Shown here: piece after piece, positions 28,321 through 36,759 of the stretch | How positions within the stretch are numbered: the first letter of the stretch is position 1 | How the letters are laid out: each line of letters opens with the position of its first letter | Source of the DNA: Candidatus Rokuibacteriota bacterium | GTDB taxonomy: Bacteria > Methylomirabilota > Methylomirabilia > Rokubacteriales > CSP1-6 | NCBI GenBank assembly: GCA_003221695.1 | Contig: QHSX01000049.1 | Coordinates: forward strand, 1 to 64,000 | DNA: 64,000 nucleotides | Direction: 5' to 3' | Position numbers and translations under genes: made by a program | The notes under the pieces: model-generated | Database searches by the model: none | Seen by the model: the letters and a program-made list of their open reading frames with translations, nothing else | What the model was told of the DNA's origin: nothing

Positions 28321-29306
28321 TGGCGCATCCGATGTTCCGCCCGAGGCGGCTCAGGGAGAAGCCCCTGCTGCGCACGCTCGTGCGTGAGACGGTGTTGGCC
28401 GTCGACGACCTGGTCTACCCGCTCTTCGCGGTCCACGGGCGCGGCGTCCGCGAGCCGATCGCGTCGATGCCGGGGCAGTTTCGCCTGTCCATCGACGAGC
28501 TGGTAAAGGAGGTCAAGGACGCGGCGGGGATGGGGATCCCCGCGGTGCTCCTCTTCGGCGTGCCGGCGGAGAAGGACCCGCGCGGCTCCGAGGCCTACGC
28601 CGAGGACGGCATCGTCCAGCAGGCGGTCCGCGCCGTGAAGGACGTCGTCCCGGACCTCCTGATCGTCACCGACGTGTGCCTCTGCCAGTACACGAGCCAC
28701 GGCCACTGCGGCATCGTCGAGGGCGGCAGCATCCGCAACGATCCGACGCTCGAGCTGCTCGCGCGGGTTGCGGTCTCGCAGGCCGAGGCAGGCGCGGACA
28801 TGGTCGCGCCGTCGGACATGATGGACGGCCGCGTGGCTGCGATCCGCGAGGCGCTCGACGAGGCGAACCTCACCGACACGCCCATCCTGGCCTACTCGGC
28901 GAAGTACGCGTCGAGCTTCTACGGACCGTTCCGAGAGGCTGCCGACTCGGCGCCGCAATTCGGTGACCGGCGCTCGTATCAGATGGACCCGGCCAACGCG
29001 CTGGAGGCCCTGCGCGAGATCGCGCTCGATCTCGACGAGGGCGCGGACATCGTCATGGTCAAGCCCGCGCTGCCGTACCTCGACATCATCTCGCGTGCGA
29101 AGGCGGAGTTCGGCGTGCCCCTCGCGGCCTACTCGGTCTCCGGTGAGTACGCCATGATCCGGGCGGCGGGCCGCCTCGGGTGGCTCGACGAGGAGCGCGC
29201 CATGCTGGAAGCCCTCGTCGCGATCCGCCGGGCGGGTGCCGATATGGTGATCACCTACTTCGCGCGTGAGGCGGCGCGGCTCTTGGAGCGCGGCAGTGCG
29301 CGGTAG
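28320..29306 (+). CDS. hemB: delta-aminolevulinic acid dehydratase (porphobilinogen synthase)
   Basis: A 328-residue enzyme joining two ALA molecules. Zinc-type Cys ligands are in [14 protein letters not shown], so the Zn-dependent form. The active-site lysines are in [14 protein letters not shown] and [10 protein letters not shown] (Schiff-base Lys about residue 248). ATG 28320, inside the TGATG overlap with hemD, is preferred over GTG 28317 because GGGAGGAG (28306-28313) is better spaced. Confidence 0.97.
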   Translation: MAHPMFRPRRLREKPLLRTLVRETVLAVDDLVYPLFAVHGRGVREPIASMPGQFRLSIDELVKEVKDAAGMGIPAVLLFGVPAEKDPRGSEAYAEDGIVQQAVRAVKDVVPDLLIVTDVCLCQYTSHGHCGIVEGGSIRNDPTLELLARVAVSQAEAGADMVAPSDMMDGRVAAIREALDEANLTDTPILAYSAKYASSFYGPFREAADSAPQFGDRRSYQMDPANALEALREIALDLDEGADIVMVKPALPYLDIISRAKAEFGVPLAAYSVSGEYAMIRAAGRLGWLDEERAMLEALVAIRRAGADMVITYFAREAARLLERGSAR

Positions 29307-29324
29307 TGGGACGGCGCCCTGACC

Positions 29325-29768
29325 ATGCGAATCTCGGCGAAGGGCGAGTACGCGATCAAGGCGGTGCTCGATCTGGCGCTCCGCAGCGGGGACGGGCTCG
29401 TGCCGATCCAGGACATCGCTGTGCGGCAGGCGATTCCGCAGCGGTATCTGGAGCACGTCCTGCTGGCGCTGAAGCGCGCCGGGCTGCTCGGCTCGAAGCG
29501 GGGCGCCTCGGGTGGCTACCACCTGACGCGACCAGCCGAGGAGATCAGCGTGGGGGACGTGTTGCGCGCCGTCGAAGGTTCCCAGGCGCCGCTCGAGGCG
29601 CGCCGGCGGACGGGAGGGCGGAACGGCGACGAGACGTACGAGCTCGGCGAGCTCTGGGAGCAGATCGGCAGGGCGGTCTCGGAGGTCGTCGACCGCATGA
29701 CCTTCGGCGACCTCGCGGCCCGCGCGCGGGCGCGCCGTAGTGCCGTGCGCGCGATGTACCACATATGA
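29325..29768 (+). CDS. Rrf2-family transcriptional regulator lacking FeS-cluster cysteines
   Basis: A 147-residue winged-helix repressor of the Rrf2 family: ISAKGEYAIKAVLDLAL at the N-terminus, the recognition helix QRYLEHVLLALKRAGLL and the wing SKRGASGGYHLTRP. The protein has no Cys at all, so it cannot hold the IscR/NsrR-type cluster and resembles CymR, which in Bacillus controls cysteine metabolism with CysK as partner. Its stop overlaps cysK by 4 bases. I infer it regulates the sulfur cassette, perhaps through CysK or O-acetylserine. Confidence 0.88.
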   Translation: MRISAKGEYAIKAVLDLALRSGDGLVPIQDIAVRQAIPQRYLEHVLLALKRAGLLGSKRGASGGYHLTRPAEEISVGDVLRAVEGSQAPLEARRRTGGRNGDETYELGELWEQIGRAVSEVVDRMTFGDLAARARARRSAVRAMYHI

Positions 29769-30685
29769 CGCCGCGACCGAAAGTCGCGGCGTCCGTGCTG
29801 GAGTTGATCGGGCACACGCCGATTGTCCGCCTGAACCGGCTCCCGAAGCCGGGCGGCGCGAGCGTCCTCGCCAAGCTCGAGTCGGTGAATCCAGGCGGGA
29901 GCGTCAAGGACCGGATCGCCGTGGCGATGCTCGAGACCGCGGAGCAGCAGGGCCGTCTCAAACCGGGCTCGACGATCGTCGAGCCGACCAGCGGCAACAC
30001 GGGCATCGGGCTCGCCATGGCCGCCGCGGTGAAGGGCTATCGGCTCATTCTCACGATGCCCGATGACATGAGCGTGGAGCGCCAGCGGCTCCTGGCGCGG
30101 TTCGGCGCCGAGCTCCACCTGACGCCCGCGATCGAGGGTATGACCGGCGCGGTGTACGCGGCCCAGGAGCTCTGCCGCGAGCACCCGGAGTACTTCATGC
30201 CCCAGCAGTTCGAGAACCCGGCGAACCCCGAAGCTCATCGGCGCACCACGGCGCTGGAGATTCTCGAGGCCGTCGGCGGGCACCTCGACGCATTCGTCGC
30301 GGGCGTCGGGACCGGGGGCACGGTGACCGGGGTCGGCGAGGTGCTCAAGCAGAAAGTGCCCGGTGTTCGCGTGATCGCCGTCGAGCCGGCGAAGTCGCCC
30401 GTGCTCTCGGGGGGCAGGGCGCGGCCCCATGCGATCCAGGGGATCGGCGCGTCCTTCGTGCCCGGTGTCCTGAACCGGAGCGTGATCGACCGGATCGTCG
30501 TGGTCCGCGACGAGGACGCGATCGCGTGGTCGCGACGGCTCGCGCGCGAGGAGGGCCTGCTCGTGGGCGTCTCCGCGGGCGCCGCCGCGTTCGGCGCGTG
30601 CGCCGTCGCTGCGGAGCTCCACCCCGAACAGCTCGTGGTGACCGTGCTCCCCGACACCGGCGAGCGATACTTGAGTCAAGGGTAG
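29765..30685 (+). CDS. cysK: cysteine synthase (CysK type)
   Basis: A 306-residue PLP enzyme making cysteine from an activated serine and sulfide or a carrier thiocarboxylate. The PLP Lys is in NPGGSVKDR (Lys48), the substrate loop is PTSGNTGIGLA and the phosphate loop is GTGGTVTGVG. RPHAIQGIGASFVP is typical of O-acetylserine-using CysK rather than mycobacterial phosphoserine-using CysM. Overlap with the Rrf2 gene (ATGA) and the CysO-like and JAMM genes 400 bases downstream suggest one sulfur module. Its TAG stop lies inside the first copy of a tandem repeat. Confidence 0.94.
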   Translation: MTPRPKVAASVLELIGHTPIVRLNRLPKPGGASVLAKLESVNPGGSVKDRIAVAMLETAEQQGRLKPGSTIVEPTSGNTGIGLAMAAAVKGYRLILTMPDDMSVERQRLLARFGAELHLTPAIEGMTGAVYAAQELCREHPEYFMPQQFENPANPEAHRRTTALEILEAVGGHLDAFVAGVGTGGTVTGVGEVLKQKVPGVRVIAVEPAKSPVLSGGRARPHAIQGIGASFVPGVLNRSVIDRIVVVRDEDAIAWSRRLAREEGLLVGVSAGAAAFGACAVAAELHPEQLVVTVLPDTGERYLSQG

Positions 30686-30881
30686 TACGAGCCGAGCGGC
30701 GGCCGCGGAGGCTCGGCGACGCGCGCCGCGCGGCGAGTCTGTGAACGGGTAGTACGAGCCGAGCGGCGGCCGCGGAGGCTCGGCGACGCGCGCCGCGCGG
30801 CGAGTCTGTGAACGGGTAGTACGAGCCGAGCGGCGGCCGCGGAGGCTCGGCGACGCGCGCCGCGCGGCGAGTCTGTGAACG
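30681..30881 (+). repeat. three perfect tandem copies of a 67-bp GC-rich unit
   Basis: Units span 30681-30747, 30748-30814 and 30815-30881 with no differences between copies. Each begins GGTAGTACGAGCC and ends GTCTGTGAACG. Each contains a 7-bp stem (GCCGAGC/GCTCGGC, 30691-30697 with 30711-30717 in copy 1) and a second self-complementary GCGCGCC/GCGCGG block. The period is not a multiple of three and the first unit contains the cysK stop codon. Perfect identity implies recent expansion or active homogenisation. Confidence 0.95.
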
Positions 30882-30892
30882 TGCTCGGGAGC

Positions 30893-30955
30893 GCGTCGGA
30901 CTTGCGGCGGTTCGAGCGCCGGCGTGGCGGTGCGAAGCCGCAGGGCGTCCGACGC
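30893..30955 (+). promoter_or_regulatory. long imperfect hairpin in the cysK-cysO gap
   Basis: A 9-bp outer stem (30893-30901 with 30947-30955), a 6-bp inner stem (30903-30908 with 30937-30942) and TTCG/CGAA (30911-30914 with 30933-30936) stack into an extended hairpin. No T-tract follows, so it looks like an RNA-processing or stability element rather than a terminator. The role is inferred. Confidence 0.5.
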
Positions 30956-31025
30956 CCGAGGCGAGCCTGAGTGAGCGGCGCAATCGGATTGCGGGCTATG
31001 CCGCTGCGGATGATCGGTGGGGGGT

Positions 31026-31056
31026 GTTGGGGGGGAGCGGCGTCGCTCCCCCCAAC
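31026..31056 (+). promoter_or_regulatory. G-run/C-run hairpin before the sulfur-carrier gene
   Basis: GTTGGGGGG...GAGCG pairs with CGCTCCCCCCAAC around a GCGT loop, a very stable stem of about 13 bp. It ends 27 bases before the carrier gene. There is no T-tract; it may be an attenuator, a 3' stabiliser of the cysK message or part of a dispersed repeat. A similar G/C-run hairpin lies before galT (55944-55972). Confidence 0.5.
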
Positions 31057-31082
31057 GTTGACGAGTCAGGCAGGAGGATCGT

Positions 31083-31361
31083 ATGGCCGTGACCGTGTAT
31101 ATCCCGACGCCGTTCCGGCGGGCGACGAACAACCGGGATCGCCTCGAGGCGTCGGCGAAGACTGTGGGCGGGCTCCTCGACGAGCTCGAGGGCGCGTACA
31201 CGGGCCTCAAGGGGCTCGTGCGCACCGAGGACGGTGAGGTGCACCACCACGTCAACATCTTCGTGAACAGCGAGGCGATCGATTCGCTCGAGGGGCTCGC
31301 GACGCCGCTCAAGGACGGCGACGAGGTGGCGATCATCCCCGCCCTGGCGGGCGGGCGGTGA
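31083..31361 (+). CDS. cysO: CysO-like ubiquitin-fold sulfur carrier with C-terminal Gly-Gly-Arg
   Basis: A 92-residue MoaD/ThiS-family beta-grasp protein closely resembling mycobacterial Cys[11 protein letters not shown] start, [34 protein letters not shown] and [15 protein letters not shown]. In such carriers the terminal Gly carries a thiocarboxylate that gives sulfur to cysteine synthase. Here the chain continues one residue beyond the di-glycine (Gly90-Gly91-Arg92), so it must be trimmed before activation. The stop overlaps a JAMM protease gene by 4 bases, the obvious trimming enzyme. AGGAGG lies six to seven bases before the ATG. Confidence 0.88.
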   Translation: MAVTVYIPTPFRRATNNRDRLEASAKTVGGLLDELEGAYTGLKGLVRTEDGEVHHHVNIFVNSEAIDSLEGLATPLKDGDEVAIIPALAGGR

Positions 31362-31837
31362 TCGTCACGCCGGAGGAGCTCACGACGATCCGCGGCCAGG
31401 CGATCGAGGAGTACCCGCACGAGTCGTGCGGTGTGATCGTCGTACGGGGCGCCGAGCGGCGCCTCGTGCGGTGCCGCAACGCGCAGAACGATCTCCACGC
31501 CAAGGACCCGGTGCGCCACCCGCGCGACGCGCGGACCGCGTACTATATCGACCCCGCCGACCTCCTACGCATCGGGCGCCTGGAGGGCGATGGGTTCACG
31601 GTCGCGGTGATCTATCACTCCCACGTCGACGCGGGCGCGTACTTCTCCGACACGGACAAGCGACAGGCGCTCATCGGGGACGCGCCCGCGTATCCGGACG
31701 CCGCCTACCTGGTCACGTCGGTGGTGCGCGGGCGAGTGGAGTCCGTGGCCGCCTTCCGCTGGGACGCCGCGCGGGGCGACTTCCTCCCGGTCGCCGTCGA
31801 GGTATCGGAGCCGAGCTCCGGGAGACACGCGACGTGA
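31358..31837 (+). CDS. mec: JAMM/MPN-family metalloprotease (Mec-like)
   Basis: A 159-residue zinc isopeptidase/carboxypeptidase of the JAB1/MPN+ family. The catalytic Glu is Glu22 in YPHESCG. The JAMM motif is complete: His87-Ser-His89, seven residues, Ser97, two residues, Asp100. Mycobacterial Mec releases cysteine from the CysO-cysteine adduct; Pseudomonas QbsD trims a carrier tail. Either or both roles fit here, since the adjacent CysO-like protein ends Gly-Gly-Arg. GTG start overlaps the carrier stop (GTGA) and its own stop overlaps hemL (GTGA). Confidence 0.9.
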   Translation: MIVTPEELTTIRGQAIEEYPHESCGVIVVRGAERRLVRCRNAQNDLHAKDPVRHPRDARTAYYIDPADLLRIGRLEGDGFTVAVIYHSHVDAGAYFSDTDKRQALIGDAPAYPDAAYLVTSVVRGRVESVAAFRWDAARGDFLPVAVEVSEPSSGRHAT

Positions 31838-33117
31838 CCGATTCGAAACGGCTCTTCGAGGCGGCGACGCGGCTCATCCCCGGCGGCGTGAACAGTCCCG
31901 TGCGCGCGTTCCGGGGCGTCGGCGGCGAGCCCTTCTTCGTCGCGCGCGGCGAGGGCGCGCGCATCTGGGACGTGGACGGACGCTCGTACCTGGACTTTCT
32001 CGGCTCGTGGGGGCCGCTCATCCTGGGGCACGCACCGAAGGTGGTGGTCGAGGCGATCAGTGAGGCCGCACGGCGCGGGACGAGCTACGGTGCGCCGACG
32101 CCGCTCGAGGTCGAGATGGCGGAGGCGATCACCGCCGCCTACTCGTCGATCGAGCTGGTCCGCCTGGTCAGCTCCGGAACGGAGGCCGCGATGAGCGCGA
32201 TCCGCGTCGCCCGCGGCGCGACGGGCCGCCCGCTCCTGGTCAAGTTCGACGGCTGCTACCACGGCCACGCCGACAGTCTTCTCGTGAAGGCCGGGTCGGG
32301 CGGCGCGACGTTCTCGATCCCAGATTCGGCCGGTGTTCCCGCGCCGCTCGCCGCGCTCACCCTGACGGCGCCGTTCAACGATCTCGACGCCGTCCGGGCG
32401 CTCTTCCGCGCGCGCGGCGACGCGATCGCCGCGGTGATCGTCGAGCCAGTCGCGGGCAACATGGGCGTCGTGGCACCGCTCCCGGGCTTCCTCGAGGGGC
32501 TACGCGAGATCACGCACGCGCACGGCGCCCTCCTGATCTTCGACGAGGTCATTACGGGATTCCGCGTGGCGTACGGCGGCGCCCAGGCGCTCTACGGCGT
32601 CCGTCCCGACCTCACGTGCCTCGGCAAGATCATCGGCGGCGGGCTGCCGGTCGGCGCGTACGGCGGCGCGCGGCAGCTCATGGCTCAGGTGGCGCCGCTC
32701 GGCTCCGTGTATCAGGCGGGAACGCTGTCGGGCAACCCGCTCGCCGTCGCCGCCGGCCTGGCGACTCTCCGCGAGCTCAGCCAGGAGAACGTGTACGCGA
32801 CGCTCGACGCACGCGGCGCCGGCCTCGAGCGCGGGCTCCGAGAGGGCGCCCGGAAGGCGTCCATCGCCCTCACGGTCAACCGCGTCGGCTCGATGCTCAC
32901 CGCGTTCTTCTGCGACGGCCCGGTCACCGACTATGCGTCGGCGAAGCGGGCCGACACCGTGCGCTACGCCCGCTACTTCCACGCGATGTGCGAGCGTGGC
33001 GTCTTCCTGGCGCCCTCGCAGTTCGAGGCGGCGTTCGTCTCGCTCGCCCACACGGAGGCCGACGTCGAGCTCGCGGCTCTGGCGGCCGCCGACGCCCTCG
33101 CGTCGCTTCCGCGCTGA
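31834..33117 (+). CDS. hemL: glutamate-1-semialdehyde 2,1-aminomutase
   Basis: A 427-residue PLP enzyme forming ALA from glutamate semialdehyde, the step after HemA. It starts at GTG 31834 and shows the N-terminal [34 protein letters not shown], and the PLP Lys in [17 protein letters not shown] (Lys265). Upstream open sequence in the same frame overlaps the JAMM gene and is not used. The haem gene is translationally coupled to the sulfur cassette by a 4-base overlap. Confidence 0.97.
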   Translation: MTDSKRLFEAATRLIPGGVNSPVRAFRGVGGEPFFVARGEGARIWDVDGRSYLDFLGSWGPLILGHAPKVVVEAISEAARRGTSYGAPTPLEVEMAEAITAAYSSIELVRLVSSGTEAAMSAIRVARGATGRPLLVKFDGCYHGHADSLLVKAGSGGATFSIPDSAGVPAPLAALTLTAPFNDLDAVRALFRARGDAIAAVIVEPVAGNMGVVAPLPGFLEGLREITHAHGALLIFDEVITGFRVAYGGAQALYGVRPDLTCLGKIIGGGLPVGAYGGARQLMAQVAPLGSVYQAGTLSGNPLAVAAGLATLRELSQENVYATLDARGAGLERGLREGARKASIALTVNRVGSMLTAFFCDGPVTDYASAKRADTVRYARYFHAMCERGVFLAPSQFEAAFVSLAHTEADVELAALAAADALASLPR

Positions 33118-33130
33118 ACCCGCGAAAACG

Positions 33131-33159
33131 TTGACCCCGTGTGGGGTGGGTGATAGGCT
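33131..33159 (+). promoter_or_regulatory. promoter of the ACIII (act) operon
   Basis: TTGACC (33131-33136) and TAGGCT (33154-33159) are separated by 17 bases, with predicted start near 33166. It lies in the 84-base gap between hemL and actA. Confidence 0.6.
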
Positions 33160-33201
33160 TCACAAGCATCACTCAATCCCCCGGAGGGCGATCGACTGCC
33201 G

Positions 33202-33792
33202 ATGGGCGCAAGGGCGGGCGTGGGAGCGCTGGGGCTTGTGCTCCTCGCCATTCTGGTCTTCCTGGCGGTCTCGTCCTGGAGCCGGCAGCCGGCAGCCGCG
33301 AAGCCTTCGATCCAGCCGATCAACTTCCCGCACAGCCTGCACGTGCAGACGTACAAGATCGACTGCCAGTACTGCCACAGCGATGCGCGGCGCTCGGAGT
33401 ACGCGGGCCTGCCCTCGGTCGCACGCTGCATGGGCTGCCACAAGATCGCGGGCGCGGCGCTGCCGGAGGTGAAGAAGCTGGCGGAGTACTACGCGCGGGG
33501 AGAGCCCATCCCGTGGGTCCGCGTGAACAAGCTACCGGAGTTCACCTATTTCCCGCACAAGGCGCACCTGCGCGCAAACGTGAAGTGCCAGACGTGCCAC
33601 GGGCCCGTCGAGACGATGACGACCTTCGGCGCCGTGACCGGCCCGCGCCTGACGAACGACCTGCTGAACCTGGTGGGGCTCCGGCCGGCGCCGCCGCCGC
33701 TCACGATGGGCTGGTGCATCGACTGCCACCGGCGGCAGAACGCGACGGCGGACACGCACGCGCCGCTCGACTGCGTCACCTGCCACCATTGA
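33202..33792 (+). CDS. actA: alternative complex III, pentahaem cytochrome c subunit ActA
   Basis: A 196-residue protein with one N-terminal membrane helix (about 7-25) and five CxxCH haem sites: CQYCH, CMGCH, CQTCH, CIDCH and CVTCH, the last at the very C-terminus. Extra His residues (FPHSLH, FPHKAH) are likely distal ligands. The order ActA-F that follows identifies it as part of ACIII, a quinol:cytochrome c oxidoreductase that replaces bc1. It would lie on the periplasmic side and receive electrons from ActB. Confidence 0.93.
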   Translation: MGARAGVGALGLVLLAILVFLAVSSWSRQPAAAKPSIQPINFPHSLHVQTYKIDCQYCHSDARRSEYAGLPSVARCMGCHKIAGAALPEVKKLAEYYARGEPIPWVRVNKLPEFTYFPHKAHLRANVKCQTCHGPVETMTTFGAVTGPRLTNDLLNLVGLRPAPPPLTMGWCIDCHRRQNATADTHAPLDCVTCHH

Positions 33793-33858
33793 GCGGACGG
33801 AGCCGGACGTGCCCGTGACTCGCCACCCTCGCCCTGACGCGAGCTGGAGCTCCGATAA

Positions 33859-36759
33859 ATGATGAACCGACGAGACTTCTTCCGGGTCGTCGCGGCGGGC
33901 GGGGCCACCGCGGCCGCGACCGGCTGCCAGCGGACGACCGAGACCATCCTGCCGCTCGTCGTGCCGAACGAGCAGATCGTCCCGGGTGTCGCCGCGTGGT
34001 TCGCGACCGTGTGTCGTGAGTGCCCCGCCGGATGCGGGGTTATCGCGCGGAACCGCGAGGGTCGCGTCGTGAAGCTCGAGGGGAACCCCGACCACCCCGT
34101 CAACCAGGGCGCGTTGTGCGCGCGCGGCCAGGCGGCGCTCCAGGGGCTCTACCATCCGGACCGCTTCGCCGGTCCGCGCCTCCGCGACGGCGCCACGCTC
34201 AAGCCGGTGCCGTGGGACGTCGCGCAGAAGGTCGTCGTGGACAAGCTCACGGAGCTCCGGAGCGCCGCGAAGGGGCAGGCGATCGCGGTCGTGACCCAGC
34301 TCGAGCACTCGCGTCTGGGCGCGCTGGTCGACCGGTGGACGCAAGCGCTCGGTACGCGACCACGCGTGACGTTCGAGCCGTTCGGGTACGAGGCGCTCCG
34401 CGCGGCGAACCGGATCACGTTCGGGCGCGACGGGATCCCGTACTACGCCTTCGAGGACGCGGAGGTTCTGCTCTCCTTCGGCGCCGACTTCCTCGAGACG
34501 TGGCTGTCGAACGTGAACTATGCACGAACCTTCGCGCGGATGCACACGTTCCGCGACGGGCGCGCGTCCACCTTCATCCACGTCGAGCCGCGGCAGTCGC
34601 TGACCGCGTCGAACGCCGACGAGTGGGTGCGGAACGCGCCCGGGACCGAAGGGCTGCTGGCGCTCGCGATCCTCAAGGTGATGGTCGACGAGCGGCTCGT
34701 CGACCGTCGCTTCGCGGAGGCGGTGGCGGCGATCGACGTGACGAAGGTCGCGGCCGACAGCGGCGTTCCCGTCGAAACGATCGTGCACCTTGCGGAGGTG
34801 TTCGCCCACGCCCGGCCCGGTCTCGCCGTCGGCGGAGGGGTGGCCGTGACGGGCTCGAACGCGACGGCGACCCTCGTCGCCATCAACCTCCTGAATGCGG
34901 CCGCGGGCAACGTCGGCAAGACCGTGCGCTTCGGCCCCGATTCCGCGTTCGGCAAGGTGACGCCGTACGCAGAAATGGTCCGGCTCGTCGACGCGATGGC
35001 GAGAGGGGAGATCGAGGTGCTGCTGCTGGGCAGCGGCGTCAACCCCGCGTACACGCTCCCGGGCGGTCTCCGGTTCGCCGACGCCGTGAAGAAGGTGGGG
35101 CTCGTCGTGAGCCTGGCCAACCAGCCCGACGAGACGACGGCGCTCGCCCACGTCGTGCTGCCCGACACGCACTGGCTCGAGTCGTGGGGCGACTACTCGC
35201 CCCGTGAGGGCGTCACCGGGCTCATGCAGCCCACGATGTCGCCCGTGCGCGACTCGCGGCCGATGGGCGACACCCTCCTCGCGATCGCCCGCGCAGTGCT
35301 CCGGAGCGAGGCGGGGAAGGGGCCGCTGCCCTGGGCGACCTTCGAGCAGTACCTGAAAGCGATGTGGGAGCCCCTCGTGCCGGGCGAGTGGGCGGCGGCG
35401 CTCCGGCGGGGCGGCGTCTGGAAGGAGCCGGCGCCGGTCGTCGTGAACGCGCGCGTGGCTCGGGTGGACGTGACGCCTCCCACGCTCGCGGGCGACGCCG
35501 ATGGGTTCACGCTCCTCGCCTACCCGTCGCTCCGGTTCTACGACGGCCGTGGCGCCAGTCACGCGTGGCTCCAGGAAGCGCCGGACACGATGACCCAGGC
35601 GGTGTGGGATCCGTGGGTGGAGATCGCGGCGGAGACGGCGGCGAAGCTCGGCATCGCCCGCGGCGACGTGGTCAGGCTGACGTCGCCGCACGGCTCGATC
35701 GAGCTCCCCGCGTACGTCTCGCCGACGCTCCATCCACGGACGGTCGCCGTTCCCGTCGGCCATCGCTACGCGCCCTATCACGTCCCGCGCTACGTGGCGG
35801 CGCCCGCCGGGACGCTCAACCCGGTGGCGTTGCTCGGCGCCTCCGCCGAGACCGGGTCCGGCGGCCCCGCGTACCTCGGCGTCCGCGTGACGCTCGCCCG
35901 GACGGGCGCCCGGCATCCGCTCGCGATCCTCCAGGCGACGCACGACCAGGAGGGCCGAGAGCTCGCGCAGGCCATGGACCTGCGGGCCGCGCGCGAGCAG
36001 GCGCTCCGCGGCCGGGAAGACCACGAGGCCCACCCGAGCATGTACCCCGATCAGCGGTACCCCGGGTACCGCTGGGGCATGGCGATCGACGTCGACGCGT
36101 GCGTCGGCTGCCAGGCGTGCGTGGTCGCGTGTCAGGTCGAGAACAACGTCGCCGTCGTCGGCCGAGCGCAGGCCGCATACGGGCGGGGGATGCACTGGCT
36201 CCGCGTCGAACGCTGGGCGGAGGGGAAGGCGGAGCACCCCACGAACCTCTTCCTGCCGATGCTCTGCCAGCATTGTGAAGTCGCGCCGTGCGAGCCGGTC
36301 TGTCCCGTCTTCGCGGCGTACCGGACGGAAGAGGGGCTGAACGCGCAGGTCTACAACCGCTGTGTGGGGACGCGGTACTGCGGCAACAACTGCCCGTACC
36401 ACGTGCGTCGCTTCAACTGGTTCCAGTGGGAGATCCCGACGCCGCTCGAGGTGCAGCTGAACCCCGACGTGACGGTCCGTCAGCTCGGCGTGATGGAGAA
36501 GTGCACGATGTGCCTGCAGCGCATCATCGCGGGCAAGGACCACGCGCGTGACGAGAAGCGCACGGTGAAGGACGGCGACATCCTCACCGCGTGCCAGCAG
36601 ACCTGCCCGACGCGCGCGATCACGTTCGGCAATCTCAAGGACGAGCCGAGCGCGGTGGCGAAGCTCGTACGCTCGCCGCGCGCCTACCACGTCCTGGAGG
36701 AGGTCGGGACGCGTCCGTCCGTGACCTATCTCAGGAAAGTCGTCCGTGAGCACGCGTAG
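33859..36759 (+). CDS. actB: alternative complex III, molybdopterin-like/FeS fusion subunit ActB
   Basis: A 966-residue fusion. The N-terminus has a Tat motif (NRRDFFRVV) followed by a lipobox-like ATGC. The molybdopterin-oxidoreductase-like part (about 40-720) has CRECPAGCG and GALCARG Cys ligands; in known ACIII this domain lacks the Mo cofactor. The C-terminal ferredoxin-type part (about 730-960) contains CVGCQACVVAC, CQHCEVAPCEPVC, CVGTRYCGNNC and CTMC...CQQTC, a set of FeS clusters wiring to ActA. It lies between the pentahaem ActA and the NrfD-like ActC. Confidence 0.93.
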   Translation: MMNRRDFFRVVAAGGATAAATGCQRTTETILPLVVPNEQIVPGVAAWFATVCRECPAGCGVIARNREGRVVKLEGNPDHPVNQGALCARGQAALQGLYHPDRFAGPRLRDGATLKPVPWDVAQKVVVDKLTELRSAAKGQAIAVVTQLEHSRLGALVDRWTQALGTRPRVTFEPFGYEALRAANRITFGRDGIPYYAFEDAEVLLSFGADFLETWLSNVNYARTFARMHTFRDGRASTFIHVEPRQSLTASNADEWVRNAPGTEGLLALAILKVMVDERLVDRRFAEAVAAIDVTKVAADSGVPVETIVHLAEVFAHARPGLAVGGGVAVTGSNATATLVAINLLNAAAGNVGKTVRFGPDSAFGKVTPYAEMVRLVDAMARGEIEVLLLGSGVNPAYTLPGGLRFADAVKKVGLVVSLANQPDETTALAHVVLPDTHWLESWGDYSPREGVTGLMQPTMSPVRDSRPMGDTLLAIARAVLRSEAGKGPLPWATFEQYLKAMWEPLVPGEWAAALRRGGVWKEPAPVVVNARVARVDVTPPTLAGDADGFTLLAYPSLRFYDGRGASHAWLQEAPDTMTQAVWDPWVEIAAETAAKLGIARGDVVRLTSPHGSIELPAYVSPTLHPRTVAVPVGHRYAPYHVPRYVAAPAGTLNPVALLGASAETGSGGPAYLGVRVTLARTGARHPLAILQATHDQEGRELAQAMDLRAAREQALRGREDHEAHPSMYPDQRYPGYRWGMAIDVDACVGCQACVVACQVENNVAVVGRAQAAYGRGMHWLRVERWAEGKAEHPTNLFLPMLCQHCEVAPCEPVCPVFAAYRTEEGLNAQVYNRCVGTRYCGNNCPYHVRRFNWFQWEIPTPLEVQLNPDVTVRQLGVMEKCTMCLQRIIAGKDHARDEKRTVKDGDILTACQQTCPTRAITFGNLKDEPSAVAKLVRSPRAYHVLEEVGTRPSVTYLRKVVREHA

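Noticed and set aside
29325-29768. IscR-type FeS regulator
   Set aside because: There is no Cys in the protein.
29765-30685. CysM (phosphoserine-dependent) rather than CysK
   Set aside because: The RPHAIQGIGASFVP and GTGGTVTGVG segments are of CysK type; the CysO neighbour alone is not enough to call CysM.
30681-30881. Possible CRISPR array
   Set aside because: The three 67-bp copies are contiguous with no unique spacers, and no cas genes are in the window.
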